In this document: in pieces, positions 17,502-25,455 of the stretch
Layout: every line of letters begins with the position of its first letter
How positions within the stretch are numbered: the stretch's first letter is position 1
Origin: Bosea sp. Tri-49
Lineage (GTDB): Bacteria; Pseudomonadota; Alphaproteobacteria; Rhizobiales; Beijerinckiaceae
Length of the DNA stretch: 64,000 nucleotides
Assembly (NCBI RefSeq): GCF_003952665.1
Contig: NZ_CP017946.1
Coordinates: 2,356,001 to 2,420,000, forward strand
Direction: 5' to 3'
The notes under the pieces: generated by a model
The model's input: the letters and a program-made list of their open reading frames with translations, nothing else
Told to the model about the DNA's origin: nothing
Database searches by the model: none
Program-made: the position numbers and the translations under genes

Positions 17502-17651
17502 ATGCCACAGGATTGGAGCTTCGTCGTCTGGATCGTCATCCTCGCCATTCCGGTGGGGCTGATGCTCGCGACCTTCTGGTCACGTTCGCGCGAACCTGGC
17601 GCGGCACGCCTCGACGGGCCGCGCAAGGATGATCCGCGCGAGTCCATGTGA
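17502..17651 (+). CDS. Small single-pass membrane protein
   Basis: 49 residues: MPQDWSFVVWIVILAIPVGL, completing a hydrophobic segment of about 20 residues, then a charged cytoplasmic-looking tail rich in Arg, Asp and Lys. A strong GGGGGAAC lies about 6 bases before the ATG, which supports real translation of this short frame. No family recognised. It lies alone between the GST promoter region and the convergent AEC carrier. Confidence 0.6.
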   Translation: MPQDWSFVVWIVILAIPVGLMLATFWSRSREPGAARLDGPRKDDPRESM

Positions 17652-17667
17652 ACAGCGCCGCGACTAG

Positions 17668-18588
17668 TCAGCCCGGTGCGAGCAGGATCAAGGCGAGCGG
17701 CACTGCAACCGCCGCCAGGACGGTCTGCAGTGCGCAGATGCCAGCCATCAGGGGCGCATCGCCGCCGAGCTGGCGCGCCATCACATAGGACGAGGAGGCG
17801 GTCGGCAACGCCTGGAACAGAATGGCGAGCGTCGCGGCCTGGCCGCCAAGGCCAAAGCCCTTCAACGCGGCATAGGTCGCGAGCGGCATCAGCACGAACT
17901 TTACGAAGGAAGCAACCAGTGCCGGCTTGAGGCCGCGACCCAGCGCGCCCCAGTCGAGCGCCGCGCCGACGCAGAGCAGGCCGATCGGAAGCGAGGCCTG
18001 GCCGAGGGCCTTGAGGCAGCCCTCTACGCCGGGCGGCAGACCAAGGCCGCTGAGCTGGATGGCGATGCCGAGCACGCAGGACATCAGCAGCGGATTGAGC
18101 GCAAGGCTCCGGAGAATACCGCGCAAGGTCGGCTGCGCCGAGCCCCAGCGGGCGAAGACCAGGACGCAGAGGACGTTCACGGTCGGCACGATCGCCGCAT
18201 TCGCCACAGCAGCGAGCGGCAAGGCCGACGACCCCAGCATGCTACCGGCCGCACTCAGGCCGACATAGTTGTTGAAGCGGATGCCGCCCTGGAAGACCGA
18301 GGTGAAAGCGGCATCGCTGTAGCCGAGCCAGCGCTTCGCCAGCACGAGCGCCGCCGCGATGGCGATGATCGCGGCCATCAGCGTCAAGGCCAGTTCGGCA
18401 ACGGGAAGGCCTCTGAGATCGGCCATCGCCAAGGCATGCATGAAGAGAGCCGGCAGCAGGACGTAGTAGCTCAAGCGCTCGGCCTGCGGCCAGAACGCAT
18501 CCGGCAGGAAGCGTAGGCGACGCATGGCGTGGCCGAGCGCGATCAACAGGGCGATCGGCGCCAGAGCGAGCAGGATGGCGCCGATCAT
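17668..18588 (-). CDS. AEC family transporter (auxin efflux carrier/malonate type)
   Basis: 306 residues, nearly all hydrophobic, with about ten helices. It opens LLALAPIALLIALGHAMRRL and contains the conserved FQGGIRFNNYVGLSAAG and a C-terminal QALPTASSSYVMARQLGGDA motif, typical of the AEC family of inner-membrane carriers for malonate, malate or other organic anions. Substrate unknown. The upstream 160 bases to the next gene show no clear operator. Confidence 0.88.
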   Translation of the reverse strand: MIGAILLALAPIALLIALGHAMRRLRFLPDAFWPQAERLSYYVLLPALFMHALAMADLRGLPVAELALTLMAAIIAIAAALVLAKRWLGYSDAAFTSVFQGGIRFNNYVGLSAAGSMLGSSALPLAAVANAAIVPTVNVLCVLVFARWGSAQPTLRGILRSLALNPLLMSCVLGIAIQLSGLGLPPGVEGCLKALGQASLPIGLLCVGAALDWGALGRGLKPALVASFVKFVLMPLATYAALKGFGLGGQAATLAILFQALPTASSSYVMARQLGGDAPLMAGICALQTVLAAVAVPLALILLAPG

Positions 18589-18748
18589 GCCGGCAGCTCC
18601 AATCGGCAGGCGGACGATGGCGTCATGCGGCAGCGAATCCGGCGAGAGGGTAGGAAGGAGACGATCCTTCTTTAGATTGAGGCCATCGAAGACGAAAATG
18701 CCAAAGCCATCGGCGGCATTGACGAATCCGCATGGCTGGCGGGCGCGT

Positions 18749-19300
18749 TCAGCGCGGATGGCTCTTACGCCATGCGTCCGGGCGTTCGAAGCTCAACGCC
18801 CAGATACCGCGACCGGCGGCTTTCGCCTCGGCCTCCTCGGCCTGATAGCCACCATAGGCCAGGGCCTGGCCCTGGCGCACCAGCGCTGCGTTGATCTCGG
18901 CATCGCCCTGCCGGCAGCGCGCCAGCCCGCGGCCATAGCGGTCGGCCCGCGAGATTATGCAGGTGACGTTGCCGAGCGCGAGCATGGCGGCGAGCGCGCG
19001 GCGCGCCTGCCGGCCACAGGCGACCTCGCCTCCGCTCCGGTCCCGGCAGGTCTGCCGGTATTCGGGCGCGTCGACCCCCTCCAGGCGAAGCTCCTCGCCG
19101 AGAAGCCGGAGCGAATCGCCGTCGATCGCCTCGGCTGCTCCCGCAAGGCTGCGGCTGGGACCTAGCCGGTACTGCAGGACAGCGCCGGCAATCGCCAAAA
19201 GCACAAGGAATCCAAGGGCTACGACGAAGTCGACCGACCGGCCGACCCGTCGCCAGCCGAACGGACCATAGTTGCTTGCCCTGAATCCAAAGCGTGCCAT
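18749..19300 (-). CDS. Membrane-anchored thermonuclease (SNase-like) family protein
   Basis: 183 residues with a single transmembrane anchor at about 24-44 and a staphylococcal-nuclease-like domain behind it: EAIDGDSLRLLGEELRLEGV followed by DAPEY (calcium-type ligands Asp60/Asp62 and Asp77, with Glu80) and DRYGRGLARC. Members cut DNA or RNA outside the membrane; some lack activity. I used ATG 19300 (MARFGFRASNYGPF); the ribosome-binding signal is weak and the frame extends 20 codons further upstream. It faces the histidine kinase gene across 86 bases. Confidence 0.78.
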   Translation of the reverse strand: MARFGFRASNYGPFGWRRVGRSVDFVVALGFLVLLAIAGAVLQYRLGPSRSLAGAAEAIDGDSLRLLGEELRLEGVDAPEYRQTCRDRSGGEVACGRQARRALAAMLALGNVTCIISRADRYGRGLARCRQGDAEINAALVRQGQALAYGGYQAEEAEAKAAGRGIWALSFERPDAWRKSHPR

Positions 19301-19386
19301 CAGGATAAGCTTAACGATTTCTCGCCCATCATGGCGAGCCGGAGCGCGACGGGGCGCCACCGGGCGGGAGCCTTTGCCTTCAGATC

Positions 19387-20907
19387 ATGGCGGAACTGAC
19401 AGCCGAACAGGTGCAGCGCGGCCGCGGACCCGATCCGACCGTGCTGGCGCGCCGCAAGCTGATCAACCGCGAGGTCCGGTCGGCGCGCGAGAAGCTGACC
19501 TCCTCGACCGGGCTCCAGCGCGCCTTCGATTACGAACTCATCCGTGTCTTCGCAAAATATCGGCTGAACGGGTCGGCCGGAACCCTGCTGCTCGCGCTCC
19601 TCGTCGCCGCCGCAGCTTGCGTCTGGGTGCCGTTCTACACGGTCTCGGGCTGGCTCACGCTGGTGGTGCTGAGCACGGGCTTCACCGCCGTGCTGTGCCG
19701 GCGCTTTCTGGCTGAACCGTCCGCCGCCGCACGCGTCGCCTTCTGGCGCAAGCTCCTGCCCGCGGCCGAATTGCTGCACGGCCTGTCCTGGGCCCTGCTT
19801 GCGGGCCTCTTCATCGGCATCGATGCACCCGGCGCCCGCTTCTTCCTGATGACGGCGCTGCTGATCGTCAGCGCGCTCACCGTTACGCTCGCGGCGGCGA
19901 TCCCGATCGCGGTCTATTCCAGCCTCGTGCCGATCGTTGGCGCGATCGTTTTGTCCTTCAGCGGCCGCAGCGACATCGACAGCGTCACCATGCTGCTGAT
20001 GGCCGCCTGCGCGCAGCTCTTCTTCATCTTCCTGACCAACAGGCTCTACTCGACCTCGGTCGAGACGATCGAGTTCCGGGCCGAGAAGGACGCGCTGATC
20101 GCCGAGCTGGAAACCGCCAAGGCCAATTCCGACGAAGCCCGGCGCAAGGCAGAGGAGGCCAATCTCGCCAAGTCGCGCTTCCTGGCGACGATGAGCCATG
20201 AGCTGCGCACACCGCTCAACGCCATCCTCGGCTTCTCCGAGGTGATGAAGAACGAGGTTTTCGGGGCGCACGCCAACGCCTCCTACAAGGAGTACTCCGG
20301 CGATATCCATTCCTCGGGTCAGCACCTGCTCACACTGATCAACGAGATCCTCGACCTGTCGCGCATCGAATCCGGCAAGTACGAGCTCAGCGAAGAGGCC
20401 ATCAGCCTCGCGGGCATCGCCGACGATGCGGCGCACATGCTCAACCTGCGCGCCAAGGCCAAGAGCCAGACCATCCGCCAGGCGACTGAGCCCGAGCTGC
20501 CGCGGATCTGGGCCGATGAGCGCGCCATCCGCCAAGCCGTGCTGAACATTCTGGCGAACGCGATCAAATTCACCCCGCAGGGCGGCGAGATCTCGATCAA
20601 GGTCGGCTGGACCGCCACCGGTGGGCAGTATGTCAGCATCACCGATACCGGCCCCGGCATCCCGGAGGACGAAATCCCGGTGGTGATGCAGACGTTCGGG
20701 CGCGGCTCGCTGGCGATCAAGACGGCCGAGCAGGGCTCGGGCCTGGGGCTGCCGATCGTCAAGGGGCTGGTCGACCTGCACGGCGGCGGCTTCCGCATCA
20801 AATCGGCGCCGCGCGCTGGCACCGAAGTGACGATCACGCTTCCCGCCGAGCGCGTCATGGACACGCTGCCGGCCTTGCCGCACCCCGGCGAGCGTTCCGC
20901 CGCGTAG
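19387..20907 (+). CDS. Membrane sensor histidine kinase (PdhS/PleC-like)
   Basis: 506 residues. Residues 64-218 hold about six membrane helices with short loops and no large periplasmic sensor. A short coiled coil (230-262) leads to the dimerisation box FLATMSHELRTPLNAILGFS with phospho-acceptor His271, then the ATPase domain with NILANAIKFTP (N box), DTGPGIP (G1) and GSGLGLPI (G2). The H-box form is that of the alphaproteobacterial PdhS/PleC/DivJ group that acts on cell-cycle regulators such as DivK, but the link is by resemblance only. No response-regulator gene is adjacent, so it is an orphan kinase. Confidence 0.9.
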   Translation: MAELTAEQVQRGRGPDPTVLARRKLINREVRSAREKLTSSTGLQRAFDYELIRVFAKYRLNGSAGTLLLALLVAAAACVWVPFYTVSGWLTLVVLSTGFTAVLCRRFLAEPSAAARVAFWRKLLPAAELLHGLSWALLAGLFIGIDAPGARFFLMTALLIVSALTVTLAAAIPIAVYSSLVPIVGAIVLSFSGRSDIDSVTMLLMAACAQLFFIFLTNRLYSTSVETIEFRAEKDALIAELETAKANSDEARRKAEEANLAKSRFLATMSHELRTPLNAILGFSEVMKNEVFGAHANASYKEYSGDIHSSGQHLLTLINEILDLSRIESGKYELSEEAISLAGIADDAAHMLNLRAKAKSQTIRQATEPELPRIWADERAIRQAVLNILANAIKFTPQGGEISIKVGWTATGGQYVSITDTGPGIPEDEIPVVMQTFGRGSLAIKTAEQGSGLGLPIVKGLVDLHGGGFRIKSAPRAGTEVTITLPAERVMDTLPALPHPGERSAA

Positions 20908-20918
20908 AATCGGCTGGG

Positions 20919-21266
20919 CTACGCGACCTGCGGAAGCACAGGTACGCCCACCCGCTCAGCCTCGACATCCTCCCACCAGCCGCCAAGCGCATCGATCAAC
21001 GGCACGAGGCGAAGTCCCGCGGTCGTCAGTTCGTAGTCGACCCGGCGGGGATAGCCGTCATGGTCGATCCGGCGGACGATGCCGGCCGCCTCGAGCTTCC
21101 GGAGCTCCAGCGCCAGCATGCGGTGCGAGACGGTCGGGTTGTCGCGCCTGAGCTCGCTGAAGCGCCTGGTGCCATCCTTCAGATAGTACAGCAGCAAGGT
21201 CGGCCAGCGGCCGCTCAGCACCCGCATGACGCTTTCGATCGGGCAGTCGGACACGACGTCCTTCAT
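20919..21266 (-). CDS. HxlR family transcriptional regulator
   Basis: 115 residues from MKDVVSDCPIESVMRVLSGR. The winged-helix core WPTLLLYYLKDGTRRFSELR followed by VSHRMLALELRKLEAAGIV and the wing DYELTTAGLRLVPLIDALGG is classic HxlR, a family that often senses reactive carbonyls or quinones through an N-terminal cysteine; Cys8 is present here. It is divergent from a GST-like gene, the usual HxlR-target layout. I preferred this start over one 31 codons upstream because the cysteine and helix then sit at family-typical positions. Confidence 0.9.
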   Translation of the reverse strand: MKDVVSDCPIESVMRVLSGRWPTLLLYYLKDGTRRFSELRRDNPTVSHRMLALELRKLEAAGIVRRIDHDGYPRRVDYELTTAGLRLVPLIDALGGWWEDVEAERVGVPVLPQVA

Positions 21267-21282
21267 GGTTCGTTCCGCCTGG

Positions 21283-21300
21283 TTACAGAAAAGTGCGTAA
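21283..21300. promoter_or_regulatory. Possible HxlR operator, TTAC-N10-GTAA
   Basis: A short inverted repeat in the HxlR/GST divergent gap. HxlR sites are often GTAC- or TTAC-like arms with this spacing. Arms are only four bases, so the call is tentative. Confidence 0.3.
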
Positions 21301-21373
21301 TTTACATGGGGCGACGGATGACTAGGTTCCAGCCCGCTGCGCAGCGTTTCCCGACCCAAATGGAAAACGCAAC

Positions 21374-22078
21374 ATGGAACCGATCCTCGTTTATGGCTAC
21401 CCGTCCGGCACTTCGATGGGCCTGGTCGCTGCTCTGGAATGGCTTGGCCAGCCCTACAAGCTGTGCCGCGTCGATATGCTGGGTGAAATGCGCGAACCGG
21501 CCTACACCCGGATCAATGCGCGCGTCGAAACCCCAGTGCTGATCACCGATCTGGGCCGCCCGCTGACCGAGACCATGGCGATCGCCGCCTGGCTCGAGGC
21601 GCGCGACACCGAACGGCGGATCAGCTTCGATCCGCTGTCCCCGGAAGCCGACCGGATGCACCAGTTCATGGCCTACCTCAACACAGGCTTCACCGGCGCC
21701 TTCGGCCCGCTCTGGGTCGCGCTGGAACTGCCCGAGCCCGATCCCGATTTCGAGACGGCGCTGCGCCGTTTAGGGCGCGGCCAAGTGATCGAGCGCCACG
21801 ACAAGCTGGAAGCGATGCTCGACGGTGGGCACTGGCTGGTCGGCGACAAGCATAGCCTCGCAGATGGACTGCTCGCCGGCGTGGCGCGCTGGCTCGAATA
21901 CCATGAGGTCGCCGACCTCTCGCGTTGGCCGAAGCTGCAGGCGCTGCGCCAGCGGGTCGAGGCCGATACGGCAGTGGTCTACGCGACCGCTTTCGAGAAC
22001 GGCGAGACGCCAGCCGGCAGCGGCGCCTGCAAAGGCCATCTGCAGCTGGCCGAGGTGATCGAGCGCTTCGGCGCCTGA
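21374..22078 (+). CDS. Glutathione S-transferase family protein
   Basis: 234 residues. N-terminal thioredoxin-like half begins MEPILVYGYPSGTSMGLVAA and shows RVETPVLITDLGRPLTETMA with the cis-Pro and glutathione-contacting Thr-Glu-Thr; the helical half includes WLVGDKHSLADGLLAGVARW, the N-capping Asp motif of GSTs. Likely cytoplasmic detoxification of electrophiles, in line with control by the divergent HxlR-type redox/electrophile regulator. It is a different subgroup from the GST at 17.3 kb. Confidence 0.85.
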   Translation: MEPILVYGYPSGTSMGLVAALEWLGQPYKLCRVDMLGEMREPAYTRINARVETPVLITDLGRPLTETMAIAAWLEARDTERRISFDPLSPEADRMHQFMAYLNTGFTGAFGPLWVALELPEPDPDFETALRRLGRGQVIERHDKLEAMLDGGHWLVGDKHSLADGLLAGVARWLEYHEVADLSRWPKLQALRQRVEADTAVVYATAFENGETPAGSGACKGHLQLAEVIERFGA

Positions 22079-22087
22079 CGAGAGGAG

Positions 22088-22119
22088 GGCGCGCCGAGTG
22101 GAACGCCCGGCGCGCCTTT
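22088..22119 (+). terminator. GC-rich hairpin after GST gene
   Basis: GGCGCGCCG and CGGCGCGCC pair around an 11-base loop, followed by TTTC, ten bases after the GST stop. It separates the GST from the toxin-antitoxin genes. Confidence 0.55.
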
Positions 22120-22151
22120 CCAAGAGATCGTGGCTTGATGACCGCCCTTAG

Positions 22152-22174
22152 GATATACATGTTCCGTGTATATC
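22152..22174. promoter_or_regulatory. GATATACA-N7-TGTATATC inverted repeat, antitoxin operator candidate
   Basis: Perfect 8-bp arms 16 bases before the antitoxin ATG and overlapping the likely promoter. AbrB-fold antitoxins, with their toxins, normally repress their own operon through such a site. Confidence 0.75.
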
Positions 22175-22190
22175 AAACAGGAGCGTGTCA

Positions 22191-22427
22191 ATGCAGGTCG
22201 CACGCTGGGGCAACAGCCTCGCCATTCGGATACCAGCGGCCGTCAGCGAGGCACTGGCGCTCAAGGAAGGCGATGACGTCGATATCCGTATCGCGGACGA
22301 TCGCACCTTCCTGATCGCGCGCGACGAGCGCAAGCCGCGCGCGCTCGCCCGTATCCGCAGCCTGCGCAAGCCGCTCCCGCCCGGCTGGCGCTTCGATCGC
22401 GACGAGGCCAATGAGCGCGTCCCGTGA
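22191..22427 (+). CDS. AbrB/MazE-family antitoxin (VapB-like)
   Basis: 78 residues from ATG 22191, with AGGAG seven bases upstream; a GTG two codons earlier is too close to that signal. MQVARWGNSLAIRIPAAVSE and LKEGDDVDIRIADDRTFLIA form the swapped-hairpin AbrB DNA-binding fold. The C-terminal half (PLPPGWRFDRDEANERVP) should wrap the toxin. It overlaps the PIN-domain gene by four bases. It should neutralise the toxin and repress the operon through the inverted repeat at 22152-22174. Confidence 0.9.
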   Translation: MQVARWGNSLAIRIPAAVSEALALKEGDDVDIRIADDRTFLIARDERKPRALARIRSLRKPLPPGWRFDRDEANERVP

Positions 22428-22828
22428 CGCGCGCCTTTCTCGACAGCAATGTGGTGATCTACGCCTTCAGCGACGATCCACGGAACTCTGTGGCAGAGGA
22501 TCTGCTTGGCCGCGGCTGCGAGCTCAGCGTCCAGGTCCTGAACGAATTCACCAATGTTGCGCGCCGCAAGCTGGGCTTCTCATGGGCGGAGATCACTGAC
22601 GCGGTCGAGGCGATCACGACGCTCAGCCGCATCGTCCATCCGCTCGGTTTCGCCACGCACCAAGAGGCCGTCAGGCTGGCCGAGCGCTACGGATTGGGCT
22701 TCTACGACACATTGATCGTAGCGAGCGCGCTACAATCGGGCTGTGCGGTGCTCTACAGCGAAGACATGCAGCACGCCCTGATCGTCGACGAGCAGCTGAG
22801 GATCGAGAATCCGTTCCAGGCGGAGTAG
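22424..22828 (+). CDS. vapC: PIN-domain ribonuclease toxin, VapC family
   Basis: 134 residues from GTG 22424, coupled to the antitoxin. The acidic metal site of PIN nucleases is complete: Asp7 (FLDSNVVIYAF), Glu41 (LNEFTN), Asp95 (FYDTLIVASA) and Asp114 (YSEDMQ). VapC toxins cut tRNA or rRNA and stop growth when the antitoxin is lost. Whether this chromosomal pair serves stress response or simply maintains itself cannot be told; it shows no mobile-element flanks. Confidence 0.92.
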   Translation: MTRAFLDSNVVIYAFSDDPRNSVAEDLLGRGCELSVQVLNEFTNVARRKLGFSWAEITDAVEAITTLSRIVHPLGFATHQEAVRLAERYGLGFYDTLIVASALQSGCAVLYSEDMQHALIVDEQLRIENPFQAE

Positions 22829-22841
22829 CAGATCACAGTCT

Positions 22842-23873
22842 CTAGTCGGCCTTCCCCGACACCTGCGCCTGCGCGAAGGTCGCCATGCCGGAATGGACGC
22901 CGGCCGCCGCCTTGACGAGGCCGGCGGCGAGCGCTGCACCCGTCCCCTCGCCGAGCCGCATGTCGAGCGCCAGCAGCGGCTGCTTGCCGAGCTTGACCAG
23001 CGCCTGCGCATGAGCGCCTTCGGCCGAGAGATGGCCGGCAAGGCAATGGTCGAGCGCGGATGGATCGAGCGCATGCAGGATCGCGGCAGCGGCGGTGACG
23101 ACATAGCCGTCGAGGATCACCGGGATGCGCTGCAGGCGGGCGGCGAGGATCGCGCCGCAGATCGCCGCCATCTCCCGGCCACCGAAGCGACGCAGCACTT
23201 CGAGCGGGTCGCTGAGGTGATTGGCGTGAAACTTGAGCCCCGCCTCGACCGCCGCGATCTTGCGCTTCAGGCCGTCATCGTCGACGCCGGTGCCACGTCC
23301 GCACCATGTCGCAGCGCCACCGCCATAGAGCGCGGCGAAGATCGCGGCGGCCGAGGTGGTGTTGCCGATGCCCATCTCGCCGAGCGCCAGCAGGTCGGCG
23401 CCGCCGGCGAGCGCCTCCATGCCGAAGGCCATGGTCGCGACGCAGGCGCGCTCGTCGAGCGCATCTTCTTGCGTGAAATCGCCGGTCGGCAGGTCGAGCG
23501 CGAGGTCGAAGACCTTGAAGCCGAGGTCATAGGCGGCGCAGATCTGATTGATCGCGGCGCCGCCGGCGGCAAAATTCTCCAGCATCTGGCGCGTCACCGC
23601 CTGCGGAAAGGCCGAGACGCCCTGAGCGACGACGCCGTGATTGCCGGCGAAGACGCAGACCAGCGGTCGGTCGACGCGCGGCGGCGCCTTGCCCTGCCAG
23701 GCTGCGAGCCATTCGGCGATCTCCTCCAGCCGGCCGAGGCTGCCGGCCGGCTTGGTCAGCTCCTTGTCACGGGCGCGCACCGTGTTGGCCGCCGCCATGT
23801 CCGGACCGGGCATGCTGGCGATGAGGTTGCGGATATCGTCGAAGGGCAGGCCGGAAGCGGGCATCGCAGACAT
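22842..23873 (-). CDS. cobT: Nicotinate-nucleotide--dimethylbenzimidazole phosphoribosyltransferase
   Basis: 343 residues, the normal length. Typical blocks: ELTKPAGSLGRLEEIAEWLA, VFAGNHGVVAQGVSAFPQAV, LGEMGIGNTTSAAAI and the catalytic glutamate region DMRLGEGTGAALA. The enzyme activates dimethylbenzimidazole to alpha-ribazole phosphate for the lower ligand of cobalamin. It is divergent from cobS, which joins this product to adenosylcobinamide-GDP, so the pair covers nucleotide-loop assembly. The 107-bp gap is too short for a full cobalamin riboswitch plus promoter and I see none. Confidence 0.95.
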   Translation of the reverse strand: MSAMPASGLPFDDIRNLIASMPGPDMAAANTVRARDKELTKPAGSLGRLEEIAEWLAAWQGKAPPRVDRPLVCVFAGNHGVVAQGVSAFPQAVTRQMLENFAAGGAAINQICAAYDLGFKVFDLALDLPTGDFTQEDALDERACVATMAFGMEALAGGADLLALGEMGIGNTTSAAAIFAALYGGGAATWCGRGTGVDDDGLKRKIAAVEAGLKFHANHLSDPLEVLRRFGGREMAAICGAILAARLQRIPVILDGYVVTAAAAILHALDPSALDHCLAGHLSAEGAHAQALVKLGKQPLLALDMRLGEGTGAALAAGLVKAAAGVHSGMATFAQAQVSGKAD

Positions 23874-23980
23874 CTGAGGAAGCCGATCTTGAAAGCCTAG
23901 GGAATCGCGCGGCGCGAGGTCGCCGCCATGTTGCCGCTGCTGCTATAGGCTGGAGCGGACGAAGACAATCCGAGGGCAGC

Positions 23981-24823
23981 GTGGCCGAAACCGACAGCGA
24001 TGATGCGCCGCAGGCGGCGATTTGGCCGGGTTGGCTCGTAGCGACCGCGACCTGCATCCGCTTCTATTCGCGCCTGCCGGTGCCGGCGCTGCCGGGCGAA
24101 AGCGCCCATGCCCTGCCGGATTTCCGGCTGGTGCCGCGTGCCCTGCCCTTCGCGGCATTGCTGATCGCATTCCCTGCTGCGCTGATCGCGCTGTTCGCGG
24201 GCCTTGCGGGCATCAACGCCCTGCTGACAGCGACACTCGCCGTGACCGGGCTCGTGCTGACGACGGGCGCCTTTCATGAGGACGGGCTCGCCGACAGCGC
24301 CGACGGGCTGTTCGGTGGGCACACGCCGGAGCGTCGGCTGGAGATCATGAAGGACAGCCGCGTTGGCACCTTCGGCGCATTGGCGCTCGGCCTCTCGCTG
24401 CTGCTGCGGGTGACGGCGCTCGCCGCGATCCTGCAAGGCGCTGGTGCGTGGGCATTAGCAGCGGCCGTGCTCGTCGCCGCGCCCTGGTCGCGCGTCGAAG
24501 GCATCCGCATCCTCGCCACCGTCGAGCCTACGCGGCGAGACGGCGCCTCCGCTTCGGTCGGACGGCCCGAGCGATCAGTGCTGCCGGTCACCTACGGCTT
24601 GTCGGGCGCCCTCGCCCTGCTCCTGGTTGGCGCGGGCGCCCTCCCCCTCGCTGGTGTCCTGCTCGGCTTGGCCCTGTCGGTACTAATGACCTACTGGCTA
24701 TCGCGTACCGCCATCCGCCTTATCGGCGGCCAGACCGGCGACATTCTCGGCGCGGCGCAGCAGCTCGGCGAGATCGCGATCTATCTCGGCCTCGCCATCG
24801 TCATCGGCTGGGGCGGGCGATGA
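23981..24823 (+). CDS. cobS: Adenosylcobinamide-GDP ribazoletransferase (cobalamin synthase)
   Basis: 280 residues from GTG 23981, with GAGG six bases upstream. Residues around 95-125 read TTGAFHEDGLADSADGLFGG followed by RRLEIMKDSRVGTFGALALG, the metal-binding signature of CobS/CobV. The rest is hydrophobic membrane helices, as expected for this inner-membrane enzyme that makes the last step of the cobalamin nucleotide loop. The next small gene overlaps at ATGA. Confidence 0.95.
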   Translation: MAETDSDDAPQAAIWPGWLVATATCIRFYSRLPVPALPGESAHALPDFRLVPRALPFAALLIAFPAALIALFAGLAGINALLTATLAVTGLVLTTGAFHEDGLADSADGLFGGHTPERRLEIMKDSRVGTFGALALGLSLLLRVTALAAILQGAGAWALAAAVLVAAPWSRVEGIRILATVEPTRRDGASASVGRPERSVLPVTYGLSGALALLLVGAGALPLAGVLLGLALSVLMTYWLSRTAIRLIGGQTGDILGAAQQLGEIAIYLGLAIVIGWGGR

Positions 24824-25020
24824 ACGCGATCTCCAGCCCCTGCATCAAGGTCTGCGTGATCGATCCGGCGAGCAAGCTCTGCCGGGGCTGCGGCCGGACC
24901 CTGCAGGAGATCGCGCAATGGTCGCGGATGAGCGAGGCGGAACGCCTCGCCATCATGGCGAGGTTGGACGAACGCCTCAGCCGTCGGCCAGGCGATGAAG
25001 GTCCTCGCCGGTCAGCCTGA
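24820..25020 (+). CDS. DUF1289 domain small cysteine protein
   Basis: 66 residues: SSPCIKVCVIDPASKLCRGC followed by GRTLQEIAQWSRMSEAERLA. The four-cysteine C-x3-C-x9-C-x2-C pattern and trailing W-S-M-E-R helix define DUF1289, a small, probably metal-binding protein of unknown role often found in proteobacterial operons. It is coupled to cobS by a 4-base overlap. Its last 44 bases lie opposite the end of the GNAT gene. Confidence 0.88.
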   Translation: MNAISSPCIKVCVIDPASKLCRGCGRTLQEIAQWSRMSEAERLAIMARLDERLSRRPGDEGPRRSA

Positions 25021-25444
25021 AGAAGACCTTCTCCGGCTGCGGCGTCGCGCCGAGGCTCTCGTAGAAGCGCAGCAGGCGCTCATTGTCGCGCGCCGCCGTC
25101 CAGTCGATCCGGCGAAGGCCGCGTGCCAGCGCAAGCCGCGCCAGCTCTGCGAGCAGCGCCCGGCCGGCGCCGAGCCCGCGAGCCGCTTCGGCGACATAGA
25201 TCTCCTTGAGGAAGCAGCCGGGGTTCAGGCCAGGGCCGGGATAGATCGCCGAGAAGGCGGCGAAGCCGACGAGAGCCCCGTCATGCTCGGCGACCAGCAA
25301 TTCGGTTCCCGCCGGCCGGTTCACCAGCCCGGCCCTGATCTCGGCATCCGGCGGACAGGGCACGCCGTAGTGCACCTGCATCTCAGCCATCAAACCGGCG
25401 AGCGCAGGATGATCGGCCTCCTCGCAAGGGCGCACGTCAACCAT
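24977..25444 (-). CDS. GNAT family N-acetyltransferase
   Basis: 155 residues from MVDVRPCEEADHPALAGLMA. The acetyl-CoA-binding motif A is clear: LKEIYVAEAARGLGAGRALL, with the R-x2-G-x-G/A pyrophosphate loop, and the terminal LLRFYESLGATPQPEKVFF is typical. Substrate unknown. It sits 11 bases after the TauE/SafE stop and overlaps DUF1289 tail to tail on the opposite strand. Confidence 0.88.
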   Translation of the reverse strand: MVDVRPCEEADHPALAGLMAEMQVHYGVPCPPDAEIRAGLVNRPAGTELLVAEHDGALVGFAAFSAIYPGPGLNPGCFLKEIYVAEAARGLGAGRALLAELARLALARGLRRIDWTAARDNERLLRFYESLGATPQPEKVFFRLTGEDLHRLADG

Positions 25445-25455
25445 GGTTCGTGCCC

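Noticed and set aside
19300..20883. 527-codon open frame on the minus strand
   Set aside because: Antisense to the histidine kinase, whose H, N and G boxes are intact.
23874..23980. Cobalamin riboswitch between cobT and cobS
   Set aside because: The gap is only 107 bp and shows no B12-box-like sequence or long structured leader.
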